DNA of 64,000 nt from Microbacterium nanhaiense (lineage in GTDB: Bacteria > Actinomycetota > Actinomycetes > Actinomycetales > Microbacteriaceae). The stretch is taken from NCBI RefSeq assembly GCF_014646015.1, contig NZ_BMMQ01000001.1, positions 124,001-188,000 of the forward strand, in the 5' to 3' direction. The translations under genes and the position numbers were made by a program. The notes under the pieces are model-generated. The model did no database searches. It had not been told where the DNA came from and worked only from the letters and a program-made list of their open reading frames with translations. Below, one piece after another: positions 39,882 through 48,509 of the stretch (the first letter of the stretch is position 1; each line of letters starts with the position of its first letter).

Positions 39882-41519
39882 GTGAAACGCAACACCCACG
39901 CACTGACCGGTGTCGCTGTCCTCGGTCTCGCCGGCATCGCCCTCACGGGCTGCGGTCCGGCCGACGACGGCGAAACCGCGCAGGTCTCGGGCCCCGCGCT
40001 GAAGATCTCGTCGAACGCCGACGGCGGCCACGAAGGCTGGATCAACGCGGTCGCCAACTCGATCTCGGGCGCGATCGGCATCCCCGTCGAGGCGGACATG
40101 TACCCCGACTTCGCCAGCTACCTCGATGACCGCGACGCCGAGAAGATCCCCGGCGCGTTCCGCGCGGGCTGGCAGGGCGACTACCCCGGCCTCTACAACT
40201 TCCTCGGCTCGCTCTACACGACCGGTGCCGAGTCGAACGACTCGGGCTACTCGTCGGAGGAGTTCGACACCCTCGTCGCCGAGGGCATCAGCGAGGCCGA
40301 CCCGGACAAGGCCGCCGAGCTGTTCAACCAGGCGCAGGAGGTGCTGCTGCGCGACCTTCCGGTCATCCCGCTGTGGTACCAGAACGCCGTGGGCGGCTGG
40401 AGCGAGAACGTCGAGAACGTCGAGTTCGGCTGGGACTCCGTCCCGCTCTTCGACGAGATCACCAAGCCCGGGGGCGGCCCCGTCACGGCTAACGGCACCG
40501 AGCCGCAGAACCCGATCCTCCCGAGCCGCACCGACGAGGTCGGCGGCGGCCGCGTGCTCGACACGATCTTCGCCGGTCTCGTGAGCTACAACGCCGACGG
40601 CTCGATCGAGAACGACGTCGCCGAGTCGATCACTCAGGACTCGCCGACGCAGGTCACGATCAAGATCCGCGACGGCCTCACCTTCACCAATGGCGAGCCC
40701 GTCACCTCGGACAGCTTCATCGACGCCTGGAATTACGGCGCCATCGCGTCGAACGCCCAGAAGTCGACGTACTTCTTCCAGGACATCGAGGGCTTCGTCA
40801 ACACGGAGGAGCAGTACGGTGCGCCGGACGAGGGCCTCTCGGGTCTGAAGAAGATCGATGACCACACCTTCCAGGTGACGCTGAACAAGCCGGCCTCCGA
40901 CTTCGCGCAGCGCCTCGGCTACTCGGCGTACTACCCGCTGCCGCAGGTCGCGTTCGAGGACATGGACGCCTTCGGCGAGAACCCGATCGGCAACGGCCCC
41001 TTCAAGTTCGAGAAGGAAGGCGCCTGGGAGCACGACGTGCAGATCTCGCTCGTCAAGAACGAGGACTACAACGGCCCCAGCGAGGCGCAGTCCGAGGGCC
41101 TGATCTTCAAGTTCTACTCGGGCTTCGAGGCCGCGTACAACGACCTCCTGGCGAACAACCTCGACGTGCTCGACACGCTGCCCGACCTCGCATACGAGAC
41201 CTACGAGGAAGAGCTCGGCGACCGCTCGGTGAACCAGCCCGGCGCGCTCAACCAGACCCTGGCCATCGGCGAGTACGTCGAGCACTTCGGACCCGACGAG
41301 GAGGGCACGCTGCGTCGTCAGGCCATCTCGATGGCCATCGACCGCGAGGCGATCACCGAGAAGATCTTCTTCGGCACGCGCCAGCCCGCCACCGACTTCA
41401 CCTCGCCCGCGCTCGACGGCTGGACCGACGAGCTCGAGGGCGACGAGGTCCTGGAGTACAACCCGGAGAAGGCCAAGGAACTCTGGGAGCAGGCCAACGA
41501 GATCAGCCCCTGGGAGTGA
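39882..41519 (+). CDS. Oligopeptide-binding lipoprotein with circularly permuted sequence
   Basis: A 545-aa family-5 (OppA/DppA) substrate-binding protein. Signal peptide and lipobox 'ALTGC' (Cys24) are normal. Residues 38-195 ('ALKISSNADGGHEGWINAVANSI' ... 'GWQGDYPGLYNFLG' ... 'NVEFGWDSVPLFDEITK') are what normally forms the C-terminus of this family. Residues 196-545 ('TEPQNPILPSRTDEVGGGRVLDTIFAGLVSYN' ... 'LRRQAISMAIDREAITEKIFFGTRQPATDFTSP' ... 'AKELWEQANEISPWE') are the normal N-terminal and middle parts, and the gene stops exactly where the C-terminal part should begin. Each segment is present once, in frame. Seven identical bases, GGCCCCG, in the same codon phase occur at both internal joints (39990-39996, 40476-40482). 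Downstream genes are intact, so the operon is probably live. Artefact of assembly must be excluded. Confidence 0.85.
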   Translation: MKRNTHALTGVAVLGLAGIALTGCGPADDGETAQVSGPALKISSNADGGHEGWINAVANSISGAIGIPVEADMYPDFASYLDDRDAEKIPGAFRAGWQGDYPGLYNFLGSLYTTGAESNDSGYSSEEFDTLVAEGISEADPDKAAELFNQAQEVLLRDLPVIPLWYQNAVGGWSENVENVEFGWDSVPLFDEITKPGGGPVTANGTEPQNPILPSRTDEVGGGRVLDTIFAGLVSYNADGSIENDVAESITQDSPTQVTIKIRDGLTFTNGEPVTSDSFIDAWNYGAIASNAQKSTYFFQDIEGFVNTEEQYGAPDEGLSGLKKIDDHTFQVTLNKPASDFAQRLGYSAYYPLPQVAFEDMDAFGENPIGNGPFKFEKEGAWEHDVQISLVKNEDYNGPSEAQSEGLIFKFYSGFEAAYNDLLANNLDVLDTLPDLAYETYEEELGDRSVNQPGALNQTLAIGEYVEHFGPDEEGTLRRQAISMAIDREAITEKIFFGTRQPATDFTSPALDGWTDELEGDEVLEYNPEKAKELWEQANEISPWE

Positions 41520-41540
41520 TCTCTCCGCCCAACCGATGAT

Positions 41541-41571
41541 GCGAGGCGGTGGCACAGCGCCACCGCCTCGC
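41541..41571 (+). terminator. Stem-loop between binding-protein and permease genes
   Basis: GCGAGGCGGTGGC (41541-41553) and GCCACCGCCTCGC (41559-41571) form a perfect 13-bp stem with a five-base loop and no T-run. Such elements after binding-protein genes protect the upstream mRNA and lower downstream expression. Confidence 0.65.
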
Positions 41572-41611
41572 AGCGTGTTGGACCCCGATATTCATCTAAG
41601 GAGGCTCGAGG

Positions 41612-42541
41612 GTGCTGTATTACATCCTCAAGAGGATCCTGCAAGTGATCCCCGTGTTCCTCGGGGCGACCCTGCTGATCTACTTCATGGTTTTCGCCAT
41701 GCCGGGCGACCCGATCGCGGCGCTTTTCGGTGACAAGCGGCCGCCGGACGCGCTGCTCGACCAGATTCGCGCCGAGTACCTGCTGGATCAGCCGTTCATC
41801 GTGCAGTACCTGCACTATCTCGGCGGCATCTTCCGCCTCGACTTCGGCACGACCTTCGCAGGTCGAGAGGTCATCGACGTGCTCGCCGACACCTTCCCGG
41901 TGACGTTGCGGCTGGCGGTCGAGGCCGTTCTCATGGCCTTCGTGCTCGCGATCGTCATCGGTGGCCTGTCGGCGTTCTTCAAGAACACCTGGTTCGACCA
42001 CACGATGCTGATCATCTCGCTGATCTTCGTCGCCATCCCCGTCTTCGTCGTCGGCTTCTTCGCGCAGTACTTCATCGGCGTGAAGCTCGGCTGGGCCAGC
42101 CCCACGGTGGGCGCGGACAACGGATGGCTGGGGCTGATCCTGCCCGCCATCACGCTCGCCTTCAGCATCTACGCCACGAGCATGCGCCTGACGCGCTCGT
42201 CGACGATCGAGACGCTCGGCCAGGACTGGGTGCGCACCGCCTACGGCAAGGGCCTCCCGCGCCGCCGCGTCATCCCCGTGCACGTGCTGCGCAACTCGCT
42301 CATCCCGATGGTGACCGACCTCGGCACGACCTTCGGCGTCCTCATGGTCGGCGCCACGGTGACCGAGGCGATCTTCAACATCCCCGGCGTGGGAAACACC
42401 CTCTACCTCGCGATCGTCAAGCACGAGGCGCCGACGATCGTGTCGTTCGTCACGGTGTTCGTCGTGCTGTACGTGATCATCAACCTGCTGATCGACCTGC
42501 TGTACGGTCTGCTCGACCCGAGGATCCGCTATGTCTCGTAA
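41612..42541 (+). CDS. Oligopeptide ABC transporter permease (OppB/DppB)
   Basis: A 309-aa permease with six membrane helices. It has the 'MLYYILKRILQVIPVFLGATLLIYFMVFAMPGDP' N-terminus typical of DppB and the cytoplasmic EAA loop around 'RTAYGKGLPRRRVIPVHVLRNSLIPMVTDLG'. GTG start behind TAAGGAGG. It overlaps the next permease by 11 bases. Confidence 0.9.
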   Translation: MLYYILKRILQVIPVFLGATLLIYFMVFAMPGDPIAALFGDKRPPDALLDQIRAEYLLDQPFIVQYLHYLGGIFRLDFGTTFAGREVIDVLADTFPVTLRLAVEAVLMAFVLAIVIGGLSAFFKNTWFDHTMLIISLIFVAIPVFVVGFFAQYFIGVKLGWASPTVGADNGWLGLILPAITLAFSIYATSMRLTRSSTIETLGQDWVRTAYGKGLPRRRVIPVHVLRNSLIPMVTDLGTTFGVLMVGATVTEAIFNIPGVGNTLYLAIVKHEAPTIVSFVTVFVVLYVIINLLIDLLYGLLDPRIRYVS

Positions 42542-43472
42542 CGAACACTTCGTCGCGCCCGTGCAGGGCGACGAGCTCGTCGTCGACCGGCTCGCGATCG
42601 ACGCGAAGCGCAGCAACCTGTGGCTCGACGCGTGGCGCGACATGCGCCGCCGTCCGCTCTTCTGGGTCGCGTCCGTCGTCGCGCTCGTCATCGTCGTGAT
42701 GGCCATCGTGCCGCAGCTGTTCACGAACGTGTCGCCTCTCGGCGGCGCGTGCCAGCTGCTCAACAGCAACGAGGGCCCTGCCCCCGGTCACCCCCTCGGC
42801 TTCGACAAGCAGGGTTGCGACATCTGGTCGCGCATCGCGTGGGGTTCGCGGACCTCCGTCGTCGTCGGGCTTCTGGCGACCGTGATCGGGACCGTGATCG
42901 GCCTCGTGATGGGCGCGCTCGCCGGATTCTTCGGCGGCTGGATCGACGCGCTCCTCTCGCGCCTGGGCGACATCTTCTTCACGATTCCCTACATCATCGC
43001 GGCCATCGTCGTGATGACGGTCGTGCCGAAGGACGAGCGCACCGTGCTGGTGCTCGCGTTCGCGATCGGCGGCTTCAGCTGGGCGAGCATCGCGCGCATC
43101 GTGCGCGCCGAGGTGCTCCGCGTCAAGCAGGCCGACTTCGTCATGGCGTCGACGGCGCTCGGTATGGGCCGCTTCAAGACCCTGCTCGTGCACGTCCTGC
43201 CGAACTCGATCGCGCCGCTCATCGTCGTGGCGACGCTCAGCCTCGGCAACAACATCGTGGCCGAGTCGGTTCTGTCGTTCCTCGGTGTCGGACTGGGCGG
43301 CGGCACGATCTCGTGGGGCGCCGACATCAGCCAGGCGCAGTCGGTCATCCGCACGGCGCCGATGTCGCTGATCTGGCCCTCGCTGGCCCTGACGTTGACG
43401 GTGCTGGCGTTTATCATGCTGGGCGAAGTTCTGCGCGACGCCCTGGACCCGAAGGCGAGGGCACTGCGTTGA
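42531..43472 (+). CDS. Oligopeptide ABC transporter permease (OppC/DppC)
   Basis: A 313-aa permease, partner of the preceding gene. It has the N-terminal OppC segment ('LWLDAWRDMRRRPLFWVASVVALVIVVMAIVPQLF'), six helices and the EAA loop 'VMASTALGMGRFKTLLVHVLPNSIAPLIVVATL'. It overlaps the ATPase gene by four bases. Confidence 0.9.
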   Translation: MSRNEHFVAPVQGDELVVDRLAIDAKRSNLWLDAWRDMRRRPLFWVASVVALVIVVMAIVPQLFTNVSPLGGACQLLNSNEGPAPGHPLGFDKQGCDIWSRIAWGSRTSVVVGLLATVIGTVIGLVMGALAGFFGGWIDALLSRLGDIFFTIPYIIAAIVVMTVVPKDERTVLVLAFAIGGFSWASIARIVRAEVLRVKQADFVMASTALGMGRFKTLLVHVLPNSIAPLIVVATLSLGNNIVAESVLSFLGVGLGGGTISWGADISQAQSVIRTAPMSLIWPSLALTLTVLAFIMLGEVLRDALDPKARALR

Positions 43473-45133
43473 GCAACGAGAAGACCCTGCTCTCCGTGCG
43501 CGATCTGAAGATCTCGTTCGGCAAGGGCAAGAAGCAGCGCGAGGTCGTCCACGGCGTCAGCTTCGACGTGTATCCGGGCGAGACCGTCGCGATCGTCGGC
43601 GAATCCGGATCCGGCAAGTCGACCACGGCGACCGCCGTGATCGACCTGCTGCCCGGAACGGGACAGGTCACGGGCGGATCCGTCACCCTCGACGGCCGCG
43701 AGCTGACGTCCATGAAGCGCGCCGACATGGAGCGCCTCCGCGGGCGCGAGATCGGCTACGTGCCGCAGGATCCGATGTCGAACCTGAACCCGGTGTGGTC
43801 GGTCGGCTTCCAGGTGAAGGAGACGATCAAGGCCAACGGTCTCGCCTCGAACCGCCGCGACGTGCACAGGATGGCCGTCGAGGTGCTGCAGAACGCGGGC
43901 CTCGCCGACGCCGAGCGCCGCATGCACCAGTTCCCGCACCAGTTCTCGGGCGGGATGCGCCAGCGCGCGCTGATCGGCATCGGCCTCGCCGCCGATCCCA
44001 AGCTGCTGATCGCCGACGAGCCGACGAGCGCCCTCGACGTCACGGTTCAGCGCGTGATCCTCGATCACCTGGCGAGCCTCACGCGCGACAAGGGCACGAG
44101 CGTGCTCTTCATCACGCACGACCTGGGTCTCGCCGCCGAGCGCGCCGACCGGGTCATCGTGATGAGCCGTGGTGAGATCGTCGAGTCCGGCCCCAGCCGC
44201 GAGATCCTCGAGAACCCGCAGCACCCCTACACGAAGCGCCTCGTGGCCGCCGCCCCGAGCCTCGCCTCGAAGCGGATCCAAGCGCGCGTCGTCGAGTCGG
44301 GTTCCACCGAGCAGACGAGCGTGCTGCTCGAGCAGAAGCCCGTCGTCGAGGTCGTCGACCTCGTGAAGGAATACCAGATCCGGGGCGGGGGCCTGCGTTC
44401 GACGCCGTTCCGCGCCGTCGACGGTGTCTCATTCCAGATCCCGAAGGGCAAGACACTCGCGCTCGTGGGCGAATCGGGATCCGGTAAGTCGACCGTCGCG
44501 AAGATGGTGCTGCAGCTCGAGAAGGCGACGAGCGGATCCGTGTTCATCGAGGGTCGCGAGACCACGTCGATGTCGCGGAAGGAGGTCTTCGACCTCCGCA
44601 GCCGCATGCAGCCGGTGTTCCAGGATCCGTACGGCTCGCTCGACCCGATGCGCTCGCTCGGTGCACTGATCGCGGAGCCCCTGAAGATCCACGGCGTGGG
44701 AGACGCGGCCTCGCGCCGCGCTCGGGTGCACGAGCTGCTCGAGCAGGTTGCGCTCCCGACGTCGCTCGCGGAGCGCTACCCGAACGAGCTGTCGGGCGGT
44801 CAGCGTCAGCGCATCGCCATGGCGCGTGCCCTGGCGCTCAAGCCGTCGATCATCGTCCTCGACGAGGCGGTCTCGGCCCTCGACGTCCTCGTGCAGGATC
44901 AGATCCTGACGCTGCTGAACGACCTGCAGTCTGAGCTCGACCTGACCTACCTCTTCATCACGCACGACCTCGCCGTCGTGCGCGTGGCGGCCGACCTGGT
45001 CGCGGTGATGGAGAAGGGGCGCATCGTCGAGCAGGGCACGGTCGACCGCGTGTTCGCCAGCCCGGAGCAGGAGTACACGCAGCGCCTCCTGAACGCGATC
45101 CCCGGCAAGGACCTGAAGCTCGGCGCGGCCTGA
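43469..45133 (+). CDS. Dual ATPase of the oligopeptide ABC transporter (DppD-DppF fusion)
   Basis: A 554-aa protein with two complete ATPase units. Unit 1 (about 5-260): 'GESGSGKST', 'FSGGMRQR', 'LLIADEPTSALD'. Unit 2 (about 290-545): a second 'GESGSGKST', 'LSGGQRQR', 'IIVLDEAVSALD'. In the second Walker B region the usual PTSALD reads AVSALD, as in many DppF proteins. The start is TTG 43469, overlapping the dppC stop, with GAGGGC upstream; the longer frame is a shadow of dppC. It powers the transporter whose binding protein is permuted. Confidence 0.9.
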   Translation: MSNEKTLLSVRDLKISFGKGKKQREVVHGVSFDVYPGETVAIVGESGSGKSTTATAVIDLLPGTGQVTGGSVTLDGRELTSMKRADMERLRGREIGYVPQDPMSNLNPVWSVGFQVKETIKANGLASNRRDVHRMAVEVLQNAGLADAERRMHQFPHQFSGGMRQRALIGIGLAADPKLLIADEPTSALDVTVQRVILDHLASLTRDKGTSVLFITHDLGLAAERADRVIVMSRGEIVESGPSREILENPQHPYTKRLVAAAPSLASKRIQARVVESGSTEQTSVLLEQKPVVEVVDLVKEYQIRGGGLRSTPFRAVDGVSFQIPKGKTLALVGESGSGKSTVAKMVLQLEKATSGSVFIEGRETTSMSRKEVFDLRSRMQPVFQDPYGSLDPMRSLGALIAEPLKIHGVGDAASRRARVHELLEQVALPTSLAERYPNELSGGQRQRIAMARALALKPSIIVLDEAVSALDVLVQDQILTLLNDLQSELDLTYLFITHDLAVVRVAADLVAVMEKGRIVEQGTVDRVFASPEQEYTQRLLNAIPGKDLKLGAA

Positions 45134-45143
45134 CGCGCGTGTC

Positions 45144-45187
45144 CCGAAACCGGGCGCTCTCCGCTTTGCGGGGGCGCCCGGTTTCGG
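45144..45187 (+). terminator. Terminator of the oligopeptide operon
   Basis: CCGAAACCGGGCGC (45144-45157) pairs perfectly with GCGCCCGGTTTCGG (45174-45187): a 14-bp stem followed by TCTAT. Confidence 0.75.
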
Positions 45188-45204
45188 TCTATAGGCTGAT
45201 CGCT

Positions 45205-45756
45205 ATGCCATCGAGCTCCGATAAATACGTCTTCCGTTCCACCCTCGGCTGGGTGTGGTTCGGCGTCGCCGTCGTGGTCTGTGGCTACCTACTGGTCGAC
45301 ATGGCGATCCGGGGCGGCGTGTGGGATGCATTCCTCGTCGCACCCTGGCTCATCGGCGTGTGCTGGCTCGTGTGGATCTTCCAGGTCTCCCCGCGCATCG
45401 TCGCCGATGACGACGGCGCCCGCGTCGTCAACGTGCTGCGCGTCATCGAGCTGCCGTGGTCGACCGTCGAGACCGTACGCCTGCGCTACAACATCGAATT
45501 CCAGCTGCGCACGGGTGCCAAGGTCACCGCGTGGGGCGGATCCTCGCGCCGGCTGCACAAGTCCCTCAAGCGCCGCTCCGCGGAGGATCCCGCCGAGCAG
45601 GAGGCCGAGGCGCTGCAGCGCCTGCACGCGAACTCGAGCGCTCGGTCCGGCCGCGTGCACCGCACCTGGGACATGCCGGCGCTCATCGCGCTCGCCGTCA
45701 TCATCGTCTGGATCGCCTTCTCGCTCATCCAGACCGGTGGGTTCGTGCTGCCGTAG
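45205..45756 (+). CDS. PH-domain-containing membrane protein
   Basis: A 183-aa protein with two N-terminal helices (about 12-32 and 38-58), a small bacterial PH-like domain ('VSPRIVADDDGARVVNVLRVIELPWSTVETVRLRYNIEFQLRTGAKVTAWGG', about 62-115) and one C-terminal helix. ATG 45205 is preferred to the in-frame start at 45139 because TAGGCT lies seven bases before it and the upstream frame runs through the operon terminator. Family common in Actinobacteria, role unknown. Confidence 0.75.
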   Translation: MPSSSDKYVFRSTLGWVWFGVAVVVCGYLLVDMAIRGGVWDAFLVAPWLIGVCWLVWIFQVSPRIVADDDGARVVNVLRVIELPWSTVETVRLRYNIEFQLRTGAKVTAWGGSSRRLHKSLKRRSAEDPAEQEAEALQRLHANSSARSGRVHRTWDMPALIALAVIIVWIAFSLIQTGGFVLP

Positions 45757-45844
45757 GACCGCTCAGCGCACGGTCAAGTGGACACGATAAGATCGACTGC
45801 TCTGGTTTTCGGAGCGCATTCCAACGACCCAGAAGGATCCCTTC

Positions 45845-47749
45845 ATGGCGCTTGCCACCCGTTCTGATCTCCGCAACGTCGCGATCGTCGCGCACGTCGA
45901 CCACGGCAAGACCACCCTGGTCGACGCTATGCTCCGCCAGACCGGTTCGTTCGGCGACCACGAGCACGTCGACGAGCGTGCCATGGACTCGAACGATCTC
46001 GAGCGTGAAAAGGGCATCACGATTCTCGCCAAGAACACGGCGATCACCTACAACGGCGAGCACACCGACACTCCCATCACGATCAACGTGATCGACACCC
46101 CGGGCCACGCCGACTTCGGTGGCGAGGTCGAGCGCGGCCTGTCGATGGTGCACGGCGTCGTGCTCCTCGTCGACGCGTCCGAGGGCCCGCTGCCGCAGAC
46201 CCGCTTCGTGCTCCGCAAGGCGCTCGAGGCGAAGATGCCCGTCATCCTCCTCGTGAACAAGACCGACCGTCCCGATGCGCGCATCGAAGAGGTGGAGAGC
46301 GAAGCACAGGACCTCCTGCTCGGTCTCGCCGGCGACCTCGCCGACGAGGTTCCCGACCTCGACATCGACGCGCTGCTCGACGTTCCCGTTATCTACGCCT
46401 CGGGTCGTGCCGGCGTGGCCAGCTGGAACCGCCCGGCCGATGGTTCGCTGCCCGACAGCGAGAACCTCGAGCCGCTGTTCGAGGCGATCCTCAAGCACAT
46501 CCCGGCCCCGACGTACGACGACGAGGCGCCGCTGCAGGCGTGGGTGACGAACCTCGACTCCTCCACCTTCCTCGGTCGCCTCGCGCTGCTGCGCGTCGTC
46601 AACGGCACGCTGAAGAAGGGCCAGACGGTCGCCTGGGTCCGTTCGGACGGATCCGTGCAGAACGCCCGTATCACCGAGCTGCAGATGACGAAGGCGCTCG
46701 ACCGCTACCCGGCCGAGCAGGCCGGACCCGGCGACATCGCCGTGATCGCGGGCTTCGAGGACATCATGATCGGCGAGACGATCGCCGACCCCAACGACGT
46801 GCGCCCGCTTCCGCAGATCACCATCGATGAGCCCAGCATCTCGATGACGATCGGCACCAACACCTCGCCGCTCGCCGGCAAGGTGAAGGGCCACAAGCTG
46901 ACCGCCCGCATGGTCAAGGAGCGCCTCGACCGTGAGCTGATCGGTAACATGTCGATCCGCGTCAACGACATCGGCCGCCCCGACGCCTGGGAGGTGCAGG
47001 GCCGCGGCGAGCTGCAGCTCGCGATCCTCGTCGAGAACATGCGCCGCGAGGGCTTCGAGCTCACGGTGGGCAAGCCCCAGGTCGTTACCCGCAAGGACGA
47101 GAACGGCCAGCTCATGGAGCCCTGGGAGCAGCTGACGGTCGACTCGCCGGAGGAGTACCTCGGTGCGATCACGCAGCTCCTCGCCGCCCGCAAGGGCCGC
47201 ATGGAGTCGATGACGAACCACGGTACCGGCTGGATCCGCATCGAGTTCGCGGTCCCGAGCCGCGGCCTCATCGGCTTCCGCACCCAGTTCCTGTCGATCA
47301 CGCGCGGTACCGGCATCGCCAACGCGCTCTCGACCGGCTACGGTCCCTGGGCGGGCAACATCGAGGCCCGTGCACAGGGGTCGATCGTCGCGGACCGCGC
47401 GGGCGTCGTCACCCCCTTCGCGATGATCGGCCTGCAGGAGCGCATGTCGTTCTTCGTCGGCCCCACGGAAGAGGTCTACGAGGGCATGGTCATCGGCGAG
47501 AACTCGCGCGCCGACGACATGGACGTCAACATCACGAAGGAGAAGAAGCTGACGAACATGCGTTCGGCCACGGCCGACTCCTTCGAGTCGATGACGCCGC
47601 CGCGTCGACTCTCGCTCGAGGAATCGCTCGAGTTCGCCAACGAGGACGAGTGCGTCGAGGTGACCCCGGAGGCCGTGCGCATCCGCAAGGTCGAGCTCGA
47701 CCAGGTCATCCGCGGTCGCGAGGCCTCGCGCCGCAAGCGTCAGGGCTGA
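45845..47749 (+). CDS. typA: Ribosome-associated GTPase TypA/BipA
   Basis: A 634-aa translational GTPase. G1 'AHVDHGKTT', effector 'LEREKGITILAKNTAI', G3 'DTPGHADFGGEVERG' and G4 'VNKTDRPD' are intact, followed by EF-G-like domains III and V ('RGRGELQLAILVENMRREGFELTVGKPQV') and the TypA-specific C-terminal region ('FFVGPTEEVYEGMVIGENSRADDMDVNITKEKKLTNMRS'). It acts on the 50S subunit during assembly and stress. AGAAGGAT stands before ATG. Confidence 0.95.
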   Translation: MALATRSDLRNVAIVAHVDHGKTTLVDAMLRQTGSFGDHEHVDERAMDSNDLEREKGITILAKNTAITYNGEHTDTPITINVIDTPGHADFGGEVERGLSMVHGVVLLVDASEGPLPQTRFVLRKALEAKMPVILLVNKTDRPDARIEEVESEAQDLLLGLAGDLADEVPDLDIDALLDVPVIYASGRAGVASWNRPADGSLPDSENLEPLFEAILKHIPAPTYDDEAPLQAWVTNLDSSTFLGRLALLRVVNGTLKKGQTVAWVRSDGSVQNARITELQMTKALDRYPAEQAGPGDIAVIAGFEDIMIGETIADPNDVRPLPQITIDEPSISMTIGTNTSPLAGKVKGHKLTARMVKERLDRELIGNMSIRVNDIGRPDAWEVQGRGELQLAILVENMRREGFELTVGKPQVVTRKDENGQLMEPWEQLTVDSPEEYLGAITQLLAARKGRMESMTNHGTGWIRIEFAVPSRGLIGFRTQFLSITRGTGIANALSTGYGPWAGNIEARAQGSIVADRAGVVTPFAMIGLQERMSFFVGPTEEVYEGMVIGENSRADDMDVNITKEKKLTNMRSATADSFESMTPPRRLSLEESLEFANEDECVEVTPEAVRIRKVELDQVIRGREASRRKRQG

Positions 47750-47753
47750 TCCC

Positions 47754-48137
47754 ATGACGTGGCCGGCCCGCATTGTGACATGGATCCTCGCGCTCGCGTC
47801 GGGGGCCGTGTTCGGTGTGGCCGGCACGATCACGCACGCGTACCGGGCCGGCTCGATTCCCGTCGGGCTGGCCCTGTCGTGCGTGGGGTGCGCGGCGCTG
47901 CTCGTCGCCGTGCGTCTGCTGATCGAAGAGCGCGGCGCCGTCTGGTGGTGCGGGCTCGGCATGATCGGCGCGATGGCGCTGTTCTCGGGGCGCGGGCCCG
48001 GCGGATCCGTCGTCGTGCCGCAGGCGGCGGAGGGGGAGTTTCCCTTCGGGATCGCCTGGATGGGTCTGCTGACCCTCATCGTCGTCGCGGTCGCGGCATG
48101 GCCGCGCATTCCGGCGCTCCGGATGCCCGCCGAGTAA
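47754..48137 (+). CDS. Small integral membrane protein (DUF6113-like)
   Basis: A 127-aa protein with four hydrophobic helices (about 8-28, 36-58, 64-80 and 101-118) and no motif. It starts four bases after the typA stop and is probably co-transcribed. Similar four-helix proteins accompany the ferredoxin and dapC genes in Microbacteriaceae, but its role is unknown. Confidence 0.65.
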   Translation: MTWPARIVTWILALASGAVFGVAGTITHAYRAGSIPVGLALSCVGCAALLVAVRLLIEERGAVWWCGLGMIGAMALFSGRGPGGSVVVPQAAEGEFPFGIAWMGLLTLIVVAVAAWPRIPALRMPAE

Positions 48138-48184
48138 GGCGCTCCTTCAAGGCGACGATCAGATCGCGCGGCTAGAATAAAGCC

Positions 48185-48505
48185 GTGACTTACGTGATCG
48201 CCCTTCCCTGTGTCGACGTCAAAGACCGGGCCTGCATCGATGAGTGTCCGGTCGACTGCATCTACGAGGGCGAGCGCAGCCTCTATATTCATCCCGACGA
48301 GTGCGTCGACTGCGGCGCCTGCGAGCCCGTGTGCCCCGTCGAGGCGATCTACTACGAAGACGACCTGCCGGAAGAGTGGGAAGACTACTACAAGGCGAAC
48401 GTCGAGTTCTTCGAGGGCGTGGGCTCGCCGGGAGGCGCGGCCAAGGTCGGTGTGATCCCGAAGGATCACCCCATCATCGCGGCGCTTCCCCCGCAGGGCG
48501 AGTAA
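48185..48505 (+). CDS. fdxA: Ferredoxin, 7Fe type
   Basis: A 106-aa ferredoxin of the actinobacterial FdxA type. Cysteines 9, 17, 21, 25 and 40, 43, 46, 50 are in the places that bind one [3Fe-4S] and one [4Fe-4S] cluster; the C-terminal extension of about 50 residues ('LPEEWEDYYKANVEFFEGVGSPGGAAKVG') is family-typical. GTG start with TAGAAT six bases upstream, pointing to a leaderless mRNA. Confidence 0.92.
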   Translation: MTYVIALPCVDVKDRACIDECPVDCIYEGERSLYIHPDECVDCGACEPVCPVEAIYYEDDLPEEWEDYYKANVEFFEGVGSPGGAAKVGVIPKDHPIIAALPPQGE

Positions 48506-48509
48506 GCGC

